DNA from: Pseudomonadota bacterium
GTDB taxonomy: Bacteria; Pseudomonadota; Gammaproteobacteria; Xanthomonadales; Rhodanobacteraceae
Reading direction: 5' to 3'
Assembly (NCBI GenBank): GCA_021818335.1
Contig: JAKAEJ010000004.1
Span: forward strand, 1 to 64,000
Length of the DNA stretch: 64,000 nt
Positions 27,049-36,573 of the stretch are shown piece after piece (the first letter of the stretch is position 1; each line of letters opens with the position of its first letter). A model generated the notes under the pieces. That model was not told the DNA's origin. It was given only the letters and a program-made list of their open reading frames with translations, and searched no databases. Both the position numbers and the translations under genes were made by a program.

Positions 27049-27937
27049 TCAACCGCTCGCTCTGGTGACCGGTGCGCGCGGATTCACGGGTCGTTACGTG
27101 CGTGCCGAACTGGAGCGATCGGGCTATCGGGTGATGGGTGTCGTCCAGGAGGTCGCCCTGAACGATGAGATCACGCTGGACTTGCGTGATCGAGCTGTCG
27201 TCCTCGGTACATTGGCGCCAATGGCGCCTGATGTGGTGGTGCACCTCGCGGGAATCCCTCTTGTGGCGCATGGGGACGCCGCGGCGCTTTATCAGACTAA
27301 TCTTGTGGCCACACGAAATCTTCTGGAGGCGCTTGCGCAATGCTCGGGGCCACCGCGTTCAGTGCTGCTGGCCAGCAGTGGTAACGTCTACGGGAACATT
27401 GGCGCGGAAGTGCTCGACGAGTCGATGGCCCCAAGGCCAGCCAATGACTACGCCGTCAGCAAGCTGGCCATGGAGCACATGGCGAGGCTTTGGATGGAAC
27501 GACTGCCGATCGTTATCGCGAGACCTTTCAATTACACGGGTGTTGGGCAGAGCGAGGATTTCCTGCTGCCGAAGATCGTGGGTCATTTTCGCCGTGGTGC
27601 GCGCGTGATCGAGCTTGGCAATACCCAAGTCGCACGTGACTTCAGCGATGTGCGCGAGGTTGCCCGCTGCTATCGCGGGCTGTTAGAAGTGCCAGCGGCC
27701 GCAGGTCGCACGTTCAACGTGTGTTCGGGCAGCGTCACGGTGCTGGACGACGTTCTGGACATGATGCGTGCGTTGGCGGGCTATGCCATCGAAGTGCGTA
27801 TCAATCCGGCGTTCGTTCGTGGCCAGGAGATTGCCCGCCTGCGTGGCAGCAACGCACTCCTGCATGGCGTGCTTGGCGATGCACCAGGCACCATTCCCCT
27901 TGAAGCAACCCTGCGCTGGATGTACACGTCAATTTGA
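27032..27937 (+). CDS. rmd: GDP-6-deoxy-D-mannose reductase, Rmd-like (301 aa)
   Basis: Short-chain-dehydrogenase-fold enzyme expected to reduce the Gmd product to GDP-D-rhamnose. The N-terminus has [25 protein letters not shown], the SSGNVYG serine block and the catalytic YAVSK motif, then [10 protein letters not shown] and [14 protein letters not shown]. Assignment to Rmd rests on overlap with gmd (17 bases) and on the short, 4-reductase-like sequence. GDP-fucose synthase (fcl) is the main alternative, but its additional epimerase signature is not evident. I took the ATG at 27032; a GTG at 27023 is also in frame. The RgpF-domain protein in the locus supports a rhamnose product. Confidence 0.8.
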   Translation: MTARSDQPLALVTGARGFTGRYVRAELERSGYRVMGVVQEVALNDEITLDLRDRAVVLGTLAPMAPDVVVHLAGIPLVAHGDAAALYQTNLVATRNLLEALAQCSGPPRSVLLASSGNVYGNIGAEVLDESMAPRPANDYAVSKLAMEHMARLWMERLPIVIARPFNYTGVGQSEDFLLPKIVGHFRRGARVIELGNTQVARDFSDVREVARCYRGLLEVPAAAGRTFNVCSGSVTVLDDVLDMMRALAGYAIEVRINPAFVRGQEIARLRGSNALLHGVLGDAPGTIPLEATLRWMYTSI

Positions 27938-27991
27938 GGCGCGGCGCCCCGGAGATCCGCATCGTGTGTCGGCACCGCAGCGCAATGCCGA

Positions 27992-29641
27992 TCATGGACT
28001 GGGTAGATCGCGCTCCTCGTCGGGATGCAGGGCGCGCTGATCCCAAGGGATCCCGAGCTCATCCTCGACCGCCGGAGTGCGCCAGCCACTTCGAACACCC
28101 CAGAGGTAAAAGACCATACCGACGCAAGCAACCACCACGAGATCCCATCCATAGGGAATGTAGCCCTTGCCGCCGAACCGCGTGCTGCCGAGCCATGACA
28201 GCATCGCCATGACCGGAAGGTAGGCCAGCAGCCACGACGCGCCGCGCAGGTGTCGTCGGAATCCGAACCAGCCGCCTCGCACTTGGTAATACGCGTACAC
28301 GGGTAGGGCAACGACCATGAGCAGGATGATCTGCCCGGTGAGCGGCCAGCGGGCCCAGTACAGGAGTTCCGTCGACATGACGAAGGCAATGCCGGCGAGG
28401 ACGGGCAATGCGGCAATGCGAAGGGGACGCGCGAGGTCGGGTGCAGTCCGACGCAGCGTCATCGCGCTCACGGGCCCCGTGAGATAACTGATGATCGTCG
28501 CCACGGAGATGACTGCCGCCAGCGTGCCCCATCCGCGGAAGAAAAACAGGAACAGGTAGGCAACCGCGAGGTCCAGCCACATGGCTGGCCGCGGGATGCC
28601 CCAGCGCGGATGGATGCGGCCGAACAGGCGCGGGAGGGTCCCATTCCGTTGCATGCCGACCAACATGCGCGCAGTCGTGGCCGTATAGGTGATGCCGGTT
28701 CCGCTAGGGCTGACGAACGCATCTGCGTACAGAAGCAGTGCCAGCCAGTTGAGGTTGACGAGCAGCGCAAGCTCGGCAAACGGTGACCGAAGATTGATGC
28801 CGTGCCAGCCGGCCCGGGCCAGCATGGCTGGCGGCACCGCCCCGATGTACGCGACCTGCAGGATGATGTAAATGACCGTGGCCAGCGCAATCGACGCGAG
28901 TATGGCGAACGGGATGCTGCGTCCGGGGTTGCGCGCCTCGCCCGCCAGGTTGACTGGACTCTGGAAACCGTTGAAAGAGAAGACGATACCAGCCGTGGCG
29001 ACGGCCGTAAGGATCGACGCAAAGTTGAACGCATGCGGGCCGCCATGGACGCCGACACTGAAATTCCCGCCGTGGAAGCCACTGGCGATGAGCGCAACGC
29101 CGGTGGTCGCCGGTATGACGAGCTTGACCCACGTGATCGCGGTATTCGAGCGTGCGAAAAGCTTGACGCTCCAGAAGTTCAACAGGAAGTACACAAGGAC
29201 CAGAAGTGCAGCGATGATGAGGCCGGGCGGGGTCAATTGCCCGCTGCCACCCGGGTGGTGCACGAACAGGCCCTGCGCCCATGTGAATGGCCAGGAGGCC
29301 ATGTACTGGACCGAAGCTTCGGCTTCCACGGGAATCACCGAAACGATCGCAATCCAATTGGCCCATGCAGCGATGAAACCCACGAGGGATCCGTGCGAAT
29401 AGTGGCCATAACGGACCATCCCCCCGGATTCGGGAAACATCGCGCCCAGCTCTGCGTAGGTCAGCGCGATGCTCGTGATGATCGCCGCGCCAAGAACCCA
29501 TGCCCACACGGCCCCGGGGCCTGCGAGGCCAGCCGCGCGCCAAGCACCGAACAGCCAGCCAGAACCAATGATGGAGCCAAGTCCAGTGAACATGAGGGCC
29601 AGCGCGCCGACATTCCGGCGTGGCGTCGGATCATTCTGCAT
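27992..29641 (-). CDS. APC-family amino acid permease (549 aa)
   Basis: An inner-membrane amino acid transporter with about twelve hydrophobic helices. The N-terminal GLGSIIGSGWLFGAW is the unwound TM1 substrate-binding segment of the APC superfamily, and TYAELGAMFPESGGMVRYGHYSHG is the conserved TM2-3 region. FSFNGFQSPVNLAGEARNPGRS in the middle is the TM6 region. The tail ends with a short charged cytoplasmic segment. The gene is convergent with rmd, marking the end of the glycan locus, and lies 173 nt downstream of the L-serine dehydratase gene on the same strand. A serine or related substrate is possible but not shown by sequence. Confidence 0.88.
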   Translation of the reverse strand: MQNDPTPRRNVGALALMFTGLGSIIGSGWLFGAWRAAGLAGPGAVWAWVLGAAIITSIALTYAELGAMFPESGGMVRYGHYSHGSLVGFIAAWANWIAIVSVIPVEAEASVQYMASWPFTWAQGLFVHHPGGSGQLTPPGLIIAALLVLVYFLLNFWSVKLFARSNTAITWVKLVIPATTGVALIASGFHGGNFSVGVHGGPHAFNFASILTAVATAGIVFSFNGFQSPVNLAGEARNPGRSIPFAILASIALATVIYIILQVAYIGAVPPAMLARAGWHGINLRSPFAELALLVNLNWLALLLYADAFVSPSGTGITYTATTARMLVGMQRNGTLPRLFGRIHPRWGIPRPAMWLDLAVAYLFLFFFRGWGTLAAVISVATIISYLTGPVSAMTLRRTAPDLARPLRIAALPVLAGIAFVMSTELLYWARWPLTGQIILLMVVALPVYAYYQVRGGWFGFRRHLRGASWLLAYLPVMAMLSWLGSTRFGGKGYIPYGWDLVVVACVGMVFYLWGVRSGWRTPAVEDELGIPWDQRALHPDEERDLPSP

Positions 29642-29814
29642 TGGGTGCTCCCAAGTCGCACGCTCGGAGGAAACCGGCGCATCGCTATCGGGACATTGTC
29701 GCAGCAGCGGTCCGGACTGTCAGTGGTCCGGTTCGGATTGTCGATCTGTGCGTGCTGTCGGATGTGGAACGATGGGATGTCCCGATATCGTCGGGTGTCT
29801 CGCCCCTTGGCTAT

Positions 29815-31197
<1,383 letters not shown>

Positions 31198-31257
31198 AGG
31201 CGTTTGTCACAGGGAATTCGCGTATTGTAGGCGCCAGGCTTTCCTCGGTGCCCCGCA

Positions 31258-31506
31258 ATGCAGCAGCTCACGCTCTTTCGTCGCGAAGCCTGCTTGCTGT
31301 GTGCACTGGCAGAGGAGTTGCTGCGCGATCAAGACCTGTCCTACGCGACCCGCGATGTCGAATCCGATCCCGACCTCGAGACCCGCTATGGCGCCCGGAT
31401 ACCGGTCGTCATGCGCGCCGACGGGGCGGAGTTGGGTTGGCCGTTTGACACTGCGGCCCTACGGAACTTCGTGGCGGTCCAGCGGATCGGGGATCCGGCT
31501 GGCTGA
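31258..31506 (+). CDS. Glutaredoxin-like protein (82 aa)
   Basis: A small thioredoxin-fold protein. LTLFRREACLLCALAEELL carries a CxxC-type motif (CLLC) at the end of the first strand, followed by a conserved DVESDPDLETRYGARIPVV segment with the cis-Pro (IPVV) of glutaredoxin-like proteins. It lacks the classic CPYC site of glutaredoxin 1 and is closer to the small DUF836-type group. A role in thiol redox is inferred. It stands alone, divergent from sdaA, with the ATG at 31258. Confidence 0.75.
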   Translation: MQQLTLFRREACLLCALAEELLRDQDLSYATRDVESDPDLETRYGARIPVVMRADGAELGWPFDTAALRNFVAVQRIGDPAG

Positions 31507-31741
31507 GTCGCCCCGCGAGTACCGGGGATCGGGCGTGGCGATGGATGGATGGCGTTCGGGTCGGCCCGGAGCTTGGCAATGGTCCGTGGCCAGCGCCGAC
31601 TCCTGCGACGAGGCGCCAAGCCCTGCGCGATTTCGATGGCCACGATAGTTGCGGTCGGGCGATGGAGGGTGCCCCGGGGCCTGCTGTGCGCGGAGGGGCG
31701 GTAGCCGGGGTTTTGCGGGGATGCGCCGCTACACTGTGGGC

Positions 31742-32710
31742 ATGGGTGAACGTGATGTATTGATGCGCCTCGCAGCTGGTGAGACTTGTTCAGGCGCCTT
31801 GCTGGCTCGGGAACTCGGCGTGAGCCGGGCCGCGGTCTGGAAGCAGATCCAGGCGCTGCGTGCGGATGGCGTGCCGATCGAGGCCCATGCCGGTTCCGGC
31901 TATCGATTGGCCCACCCGCTGAAGCTGCTCGATTTGGCCGCGCTGCGTGGCGCACTGACTCCGACGTTGGCATCTCGTTGGCCGCATATCGAGGTGCATT
32001 GGCAGTTGGATTCGACGTCGAGCGAGTTGCAGCGGCGCGAGCCCGAGTTGCCGTCCGGGAGCGTGATCCTGGCCGAGCGGCAGACGGCTGGGCGTGGTCG
32101 GCGTGGCCGGAAGTGGTTGGCACCGCCAGCCATGGGCCTGACGTTTTCGTTGCTCTGGCGCTTTGAGAAGGGTTTCGCGGCCTTGGCGGGATTGTCCCTC
32201 GTCGTGGGCATTGCCCTGGCCGAGACCCTGCGTGCCATGGGGGCGCATGCGGTCGCATTGAAGTGGCCCAATGACGTGCAACATGATGGCCGCAAGCTGG
32301 CAGGCATTCTGGTGGAGCTTGGTGGCGATTTCCTCGGACCCTGCTTTGCCGTAATCGGCATGGGCCTCAACGTGTGGCTGCCGCAGGAGGTGCGGATCCA
32401 GGCTGGCCAGGCGGTCGCCGATATGGTCGAAGCCTGCGATGGGACCGTGCCTGATCGCAACCGGCTGGCCGGCGCGTTGCTCGTCGCGCTGGCTGAGGCG
32501 CTGGAACTCTTCGCTCGCGAGGGGTTTGCCCCTTTCCAAGCGCGCTATGTCGAGCTTGATGTGCTTGCCGGACGGGAGCTGACCGTGCACAAGGACAGCG
32601 AGTCGTTCCGGGCGTTGGCATGTGGCGTCGATTCGCGTGGTGCGCTGCGTGTGCGGCGTGGCATGGATGCGCTAGTGCTCGATAGCGCCGAAGTGTCGGT
32701 GCGGCCATGA
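31742..32710 (+). CDS. birA: Bifunctional biotin-protein ligase and biotin operon repressor (322 aa)
   Basis: Activates biotin to biotinyl-AMP, attaches it to carboxylase carrier proteins, and can act as a biotin-sensing repressor. Residues 1-65 form the winged-helix region (LLARELGVSRAAVWKQIQAL). The ligase core has GRGRRGRKWLAPPAMGLTFS for the biotinyl-AMP loop and KWPNDVQHDGRKLAGILVEL for the catalytic lysine. A C-terminal domain of about 50 residues follows. I chose the ATG at 31742, which yields the usual length of about 320; a TACACT hexamer ends 6 nt before it and no Shine-Dalgarno is visible. It overlaps coaX by four bases. Confidence 0.93.
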   Translation: MGERDVLMRLAAGETCSGALLARELGVSRAAVWKQIQALRADGVPIEAHAGSGYRLAHPLKLLDLAALRGALTPTLASRWPHIEVHWQLDSTSSELQRREPELPSGSVILAERQTAGRGRRGRKWLAPPAMGLTFSLLWRFEKGFAALAGLSLVVGIALAETLRAMGAHAVALKWPNDVQHDGRKLAGILVELGGDFLGPCFAVIGMGLNVWLPQEVRIQAGQAVADMVEACDGTVPDRNRLAGALLVALAEALELFAREGFAPFQARYVELDVLAGRELTVHKDSESFRALACGVDSRGALRVRRGMDALVLDSAEVSVRP

Positions 32711-33462
32711 GGCTTCTTGTTGATCTCGGCAACACGCGTCTTAAATGGATGCTGGCAGATGGCACCGCGGTGCGTGGCCGATCCGTTTCCATGGCTTGGG
32801 ATGAGGCGGATTTCGAGGCCCGACTAGAGGCGTTGCTGGCCGTGGTGCCTCCCGTCGTGTCGATCTGGATCGCCAGTGTCGCTGGGCCGGCGCGAGAAGC
32901 TCGGGTTTGCGAGGCGCTGCGCCGGCGGTTCGGGATCGAGCCACGGATGGCGGTCGCTGCGTCCGAACTGTGTGGCATCCGGCTTGCCTACCGCGAACCG
33001 GAGCGAATGGGCATCGACCGCGTGCTGGCGCTGGTGGCGGTCCAGGCGTCAGGCTATGCGCCCTGTGTTTTGGCTGGTCTTGGAACCGCGTTGACCCTCG
33101 ATGCGTTGGCGAGCAATGGACAGCATCTGGGCGGGTTGATCGTTGCGGGTCCGGAATTGATGCAAAAGGCGCTCGTTGATGCGGCTGGCCGCGTGACGAT
33201 TCGGCGAGAAGGTCGGGTTGGCTGGTTTGCCGACAACACCGACGATGCGATCGCAGGTGGTTCCTGGCTAGCGACTGCAGCCCTTGTCGAGCGCTTTTAT
33301 GAGGAGTCAGCGAAGACTCTGGGACTGGTGCCACGGCTAATCCTGACCGGTGGCGCCGCGCCGCGATTGCAGCCGCTGCTTCGAATCGCGGCCATTGAAA
33401 TGCCTGATGGCGTCTTGCGCGGGCTGGCAATCCTTGCCCAACGCCCCACTCAAAAGGCCTGA
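32707..33462 (+). CDS. coaX: Type III pantothenate kinase (251 aa)
   Basis: Catalyses the first step of coenzyme A synthesis, phosphorylating pantothenate, without feedback inhibition by CoA. It belongs to the ASKHA fold: DLGNTRLKWML at the N-terminus is the phosphate-1 loop, RMGIDRVLALV is the substrate region, and LAGLGTALTLDAL the second phosphate loop, where the family usually has GTA. GGLIVAGPELM and NTDDAIAGGSW follow. Its start overlaps the birA stop (ATGA), the usual birA-coaX pairing in this bacterial group, and the length is typical. Confidence 0.92.
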   Translation: MRLLVDLGNTRLKWMLADGTAVRGRSVSMAWDEADFEARLEALLAVVPPVVSIWIASVAGPAREARVCEALRRRFGIEPRMAVAASELCGIRLAYREPERMGIDRVLALVAVQASGYAPCVLAGLGTALTLDALASNGQHLGGLIVAGPELMQKALVDAAGRVTIRREGRVGWFADNTDDAIAGGSWLATAALVERFYEESAKTLGLVPRLILTGGAAPRLQPLLRIAAIEMPDGVLRGLAILAQRPTQKA

Positions 33463-33657
33463 GGGTTATCGCTAGCTGCGGGCCCCTGCGCCATGATCGG
33501 CCGGTCCAGTCGGCGGCGGCATGTGCGCGGAAGCTTGATTCAAGTGCCGGTTGCAGCTGCGACGTTCAACGGCCGGGAGAGACTTCGCGCCCGCAGGCAC
33601 CGGACGCGCTGGTGAGGGCATGCCTGGGCCTTCGGCGGACTTAGCTAGAATGCGCCG

Positions 33658-34311
33658 GTGACCGGCCTGCGCCTGACCGTGCTGATCTTGTTCGTGGCCA
33701 ATGTTGCGGCGGCAGCGCTGATTGTCTTGCGCATGCATGTTCCGCAGCCGCCATTGGCTGTTCGCGTGCCCGGTGTTCCGGCATTGCGCCTCCTTCAGGA
33801 TGCACCGGATGGACGCGCGTCCACGCCAACTCCGCGGCTCTTGGCGCCGCAGGTCGCCGTGCGTTGCCTGAAGGTAGGTCCTTTCACGACGCAGGCTGAA
33901 ATGCGGCTGGCCTTTGCGGCGCTTAGCCCGCACGTCGGACAAATACAGTATACGGTCGCCGATTCGGCCGTGTCGCGCGGCTGGTGGGTGTATTTGAGTG
34001 CACCCAATCGCGCGGAGGCGTTGTCGAAGGCCCGAGCGCTTTCCACGCACGGCGTGCGCGATTACTACGTGATCACGGCGGGGGAGCAGCAGAACAGCAT
34101 TTCGCTGGGGCTGTTCCAGGATCCTGCGAATGCACGAAGAAGGCTGATGCAGATCCGCGCCCTGGGCTTTGCAGCGCAGTTGCGCCAGCGCGTCGAGCAG
34201 GTTCCACAGTACTACATTGAATTTGCGCTTCCGTCGCAGCCTGGATTCACCTGGCAGCGTTACGTTGCCCATCCCGATATATTGGTGGCGCGGAGCCTCG
34301 CTTGTGGGTGA
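33658..34311 (+). CDS. SPOR-domain membrane protein (217 aa)
   Basis: An N-terminal hydrophobic helix (LRLTVLILFVANVAAAALIVL) anchors the protein, followed by a Pro-rich linker and two segments with the SPOR-like pattern: VGPFTTQAEMRLAFAAL and LGLFQDPANARRRLMQIRALG. SPOR domains bind denuded peptidoglycan glycan strands at the division site. The start is GTG at 33658, with TAGAAT ending 6 nt upstream and no ribosome site. It follows coaX by 195 nt and may be expressed separately. A role in cell-envelope maintenance is inferred from the domain only. Confidence 0.8.
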   Translation: MTGLRLTVLILFVANVAAAALIVLRMHVPQPPLAVRVPGVPALRLLQDAPDGRASTPTPRLLAPQVAVRCLKVGPFTTQAEMRLAFAALSPHVGQIQYTVADSAVSRGWWVYLSAPNRAEALSKARALSTHGVRDYYVITAGEQQNSISLGLFQDPANARRRLMQIRALGFAAQLRQRVEQVPQYYIEFALPSQPGFTWQRYVAHPDILVARSLACG

Positions 34312-34374
34312 GGGTCTTCCGTTTCTGGCTGGCGAGCATGATGAACGCGCTGAGCTCGTTACAATGCACGGCAT

Positions 34375-34450
34375 GCCGGCATAGCTCAGTTGGTAGAGCA
34401 ACCGCCTTGTAAGCGGTAGGTCGCGTGTTCGAGTCACGCTGCCGGCACCA
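34375..34450 (+). tRNA. tRNA-Thr (anticodon TGT)
   Basis: A 76-nt cloverleaf with 7-bp acceptor stem GCCGGCA/TGCCGGC, D-arm AGCTCAGTTGGTAGAGCA, anticodon stem ACCGC/GCGGT with loop CTTGTAA (anticodon TGT at 34408-34410), T-arm GTGTTCGAGTCAC and encoded CCA. A TACAAT hexamer at 34360-34365 is a good -10 candidate just upstream. It reads ACA/ACG threonine codons. Confidence 0.97.
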
Positions 34451-34581
34451 AAGACGGTCGATCGCCGACCCAGAGGGATCGACTCGTCTTGCGGCAGCGG
34501 GGCGTGATCCCAGCAGCGGCAGCGGTCATGGCTTTCGCGAGCCGCGCGAGCCGGCTAAACCCGGTCGTTGGTCGAGGGTGG

Positions 34582-34845
34582 CTACTTCAGATAGCTGCGC
34601 AGAACGGTCATTACCGGGGCAATTTCACTCTCTCTCTGACCGTCGAGGTCGATATGTGAGCGGATGTGGCCTTCGAGCACCTCGAGCATGAGACCGTTGA
34701 TGGCGCCCCGCACGGCGGCCAGCTGTTGAAGGACGTCGCTGCATTCCGGCGTGCCGGCAGCCAACGTGCGTTCAAGGGAGGCGATCTGGCCGCCAATGCG
34801 TCTGACCCGAGCGAGGAGCCTTTTGTCTTGGGCAACGTGCGACAT
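34582..34845 (-). CDS. dmeR: RcnR/DmeR-type metal-responsive repressor (87 aa)
   Basis: A small all-helical CsoR/RcnR/FrmR-family repressor that leaves DNA when it binds its metal. The RcnR nickel/cobalt ligand set is visible with RcnR numbering: His3 (MSH), Cys35 (PECSDVLQQ), His60 and His64 (EGHIRSH). FrmR lacks His64, so Ni/Co sensing is favoured over formaldehyde. The ATG at 34845 was chosen because it gives the typical length and keeps His3. It is divergent from a CDF exporter gene with a 53-nt gap holding a perfect palindrome, the layout expected for autoregulated control. The dmeR name is by analogy with dmeRF systems. Confidence 0.85.
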   Translation of the reverse strand: MSHVAQDKRLLARVRRIGGQIASLERTLAAGTPECSDVLQQLAAVRGAINGLMLEVLEGHIRSHIDLDGQRESEIAPVMTVLRSYLK

Positions 34846-34860
34846 GATTGAGCCGTTGGG

Positions 34861-34879
34861 TATACTGGTACCCAGTATA
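34861..34879. promoter_or_regulatory. Palindromic operator in the dmeR-dmeF intergenic region
   Basis: TATACTGG-TAC-CCAGTATA is a perfect inverted repeat (8-bp arms, 3-nt centre), located 15 nt upstream of the dmeR start and 19 nt upstream of the dmeF start. The TACT/AGTA ends resemble known RcnR/FrmR-family sites. It probably represses both genes until metal binds. Confidence 0.8.
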
Positions 34880-34898
34880 TGATCCGGCGAGGACATCC

Positions 34899-35834
34899 GT
34901 GGCCGTGACGACGTCATCCGCTGCCGGACATAGCCATGCGTTCCATGCGGGAAACGCGAGGGGCGAGCGGCGAACGCGCATCGTCGTCGCAATTACGGCG
35001 ATCATGATGGTGGTCGAGATCGTCGGAGGCTATGCACTTAATTCGATGGCGCTGCTGGCGGATGGCTGGCACATGAGCTCGCACACCCTGGCGATGGGAT
35101 TGTCCTTGCTGGCCTATGTGGCAGCTCGGCGCTACGCGACCGATCCGCGTTTGGCTTTTGGAACTTGGAAGATCGAGATATTGGGTGGCTTCAGTAGCGC
35201 CATCCTGCTGGCGGTCGTGGCCGCGCTCATGCTGTTCCAGTCGCTTGATCGACTCTTGACGCCGTCCCCAATCCATTATAGCGAAGCCATACCGATCGCC
35301 GTCTTGGGTCTTGTCGTCAATGCCGTTTGTGCGTGGCTACTTCGCGACGGCGATCATCACCACGCGCATGCGCATGCGCGTGGTGATGCGCACCATCATC
35401 ACGATGTGAACCTGCGGTCGGCTTATGTCCATGTCATCGCCGACGCCGCGACGTCCCTGCTTGCGATAGGCGCACTCCTGGGTGGGAAGTATCTGGGCGC
35501 CTTTTGGCTGGATCCTGCGATGGGGGTTCTGGGGGCGATTCTTGTCGCTCGTTGGTCATTCGCGCTGATGCGTGAATCCGGGCGAATCCTGCTCGATGCG
35601 GAAATGGATGCACCCGTCGTGCAGGAAATTCGCGATGTTGTCCATGAGTCCTTGCCGGACGCGCGGATCACCGACCTCCATGTCTGGCGCGTGGCACACG
35701 ACGGCTACGCGTGCATTCTGGGTCTTTCGGTTACCGAAGAACTATCACCCGATGATGTGCGTCGGCATCTTTCGGTTCACGACGAGCTGGTTCATGTGAC
35801 GGTTGAGGTGACCTTGACGGGCAAGTCAGCATGA
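34899..35834 (+). CDS. dmeF: CDF metal efflux transporter, DmeF-like (311 aa)
   Basis: A cation-diffusion-facilitator proton antiporter of the inner membrane. Six hydrophobic helices are visible; the metal sites fall in HMSSHTLAMG-type residues of TM2 (SMALLADGWHMSSHTLA) and in YVHVIADAATSLLAIG of TM5. The loop between TM4 and TM5 is His-rich (DGDHHHAHAHARGDAHHHHD), as in cobalt/nickel exporters of the DmeF type. A short His-bearing N-terminus (GHSHAFH) adds to this. The start is GTG at 34899, five bases after GAGGA. Divergence from the RcnR-like gene supports cobalt/nickel export, with zinc a weaker alternative. Confidence 0.88.
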   Translation: MAVTTSSAAGHSHAFHAGNARGERRTRIVVAITAIMMVVEIVGGYALNSMALLADGWHMSSHTLAMGLSLLAYVAARRYATDPRLAFGTWKIEILGGFSSAILLAVVAALMLFQSLDRLLTPSPIHYSEAIPIAVLGLVVNAVCAWLLRDGDHHHAHAHARGDAHHHHDVNLRSAYVHVIADAATSLLAIGALLGGKYLGAFWLDPAMGVLGAILVARWSFALMRESGRILLDAEMDAPVVQEIRDVVHESLPDARITDLHVWRVAHDGYACILGLSVTEELSPDDVRRHLSVHDELVHVTVEVTLTGKSA

Positions 35835-36211
35835 GTTGATCGCCCCAGGCAACGTACCAAATCCATGGTTGGGACTTTTCGCAAACTGATACGAATCGAC
35901 TCGATGATGAAGCTCTGCCTCGTCGAAATGGAAATCACTTGCAGCCTGCGCGCGTCGATGGAATGAACGGAAGCCGGCAGCGCTGAATTCGGGGCAGCGT
36001 CCGGCACCGAGGCGTTGAACAGCGGTCCATGCGGCGATTCGTCGGAGCCTGATCGACGGGCTGAATGGATCGGGTGGCTGGACCTGCCCAAAGTAGACGT
36101 CAAGTTGGTGGCAGGACGGCGAATGGGCCATCATGGGCAACACGAGCGTGAGCGTGGCCAGGGCTGCGATGGCTGTTGATTGCTCTGCCGACGACCAAAC
36201 GGGCCGAATCG
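35835..36211. other. Intergenic region without recognisable genes
   Basis: About 375 bases. The 35826-36755 and 35792-36103 minus-strand ORFs here have no ribosome site or motif. I see no hairpin, repeat or clear promoter. Confidence 0.5.
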
Positions 36212-36538
36212 ATGGTTCATGACGATGGCGAGGACTACGAGGCGCGTTTCGCGGCGCTGGCGAACGAGTTTGCGCGGACATTGCCGGGCAAACATGCCGC
36301 CTTGGCGGCCGAATGGAACGACTGGCGGCGTGGTAATCCGGAGGCTCGCGCGCGGCTGCAGGCGATGGTGCATCGGCTTGGCGGAGCAGCGGATAATTAC
36401 GGCTACGTGGCCGTCGGGGAAGCGGCGCGGCGTCTGGATGCGCTGCTGATCCCGCGACTGGGTGCATTGCCGGATGCGGTCGAACCGGCCTTGGCGGCAC
36501 TTCTGCATGCGTTCGGGCTACCGCCTGAACCCATCTGA
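36212..36538 (+). CDS. Stand-alone Hpt-domain protein (108 aa)
   Basis: A small helical protein whose segment MVHRLGGAADNYGYVAVGEAARRLD has the histidine-phosphotransfer signature (phospho-accepting His in H-x-L-x-G-x-A/S, then a YGY where FG-A is common). It could relay phosphate between a hybrid kinase and a response regulator; no such partners lie beside it. The ATG at 36212 was chosen over a TTG at 36176; ribosome-site support is weak. It ends 35 nt before the arginase gene, so the two may be cotranscribed. Confidence 0.7.
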   Translation: MVHDDGEDYEARFAALANEFARTLPGKHAALAAEWNDWRRGNPEARARLQAMVHRLGGAADNYGYVAVGEAARRLDALLIPRLGALPDAVEPALAALLHAFGLPPEPI

Positions 36539-36573
36539 TTGCTTGGTGCGCAGCATTTTGCAAAGGAGTTCGT

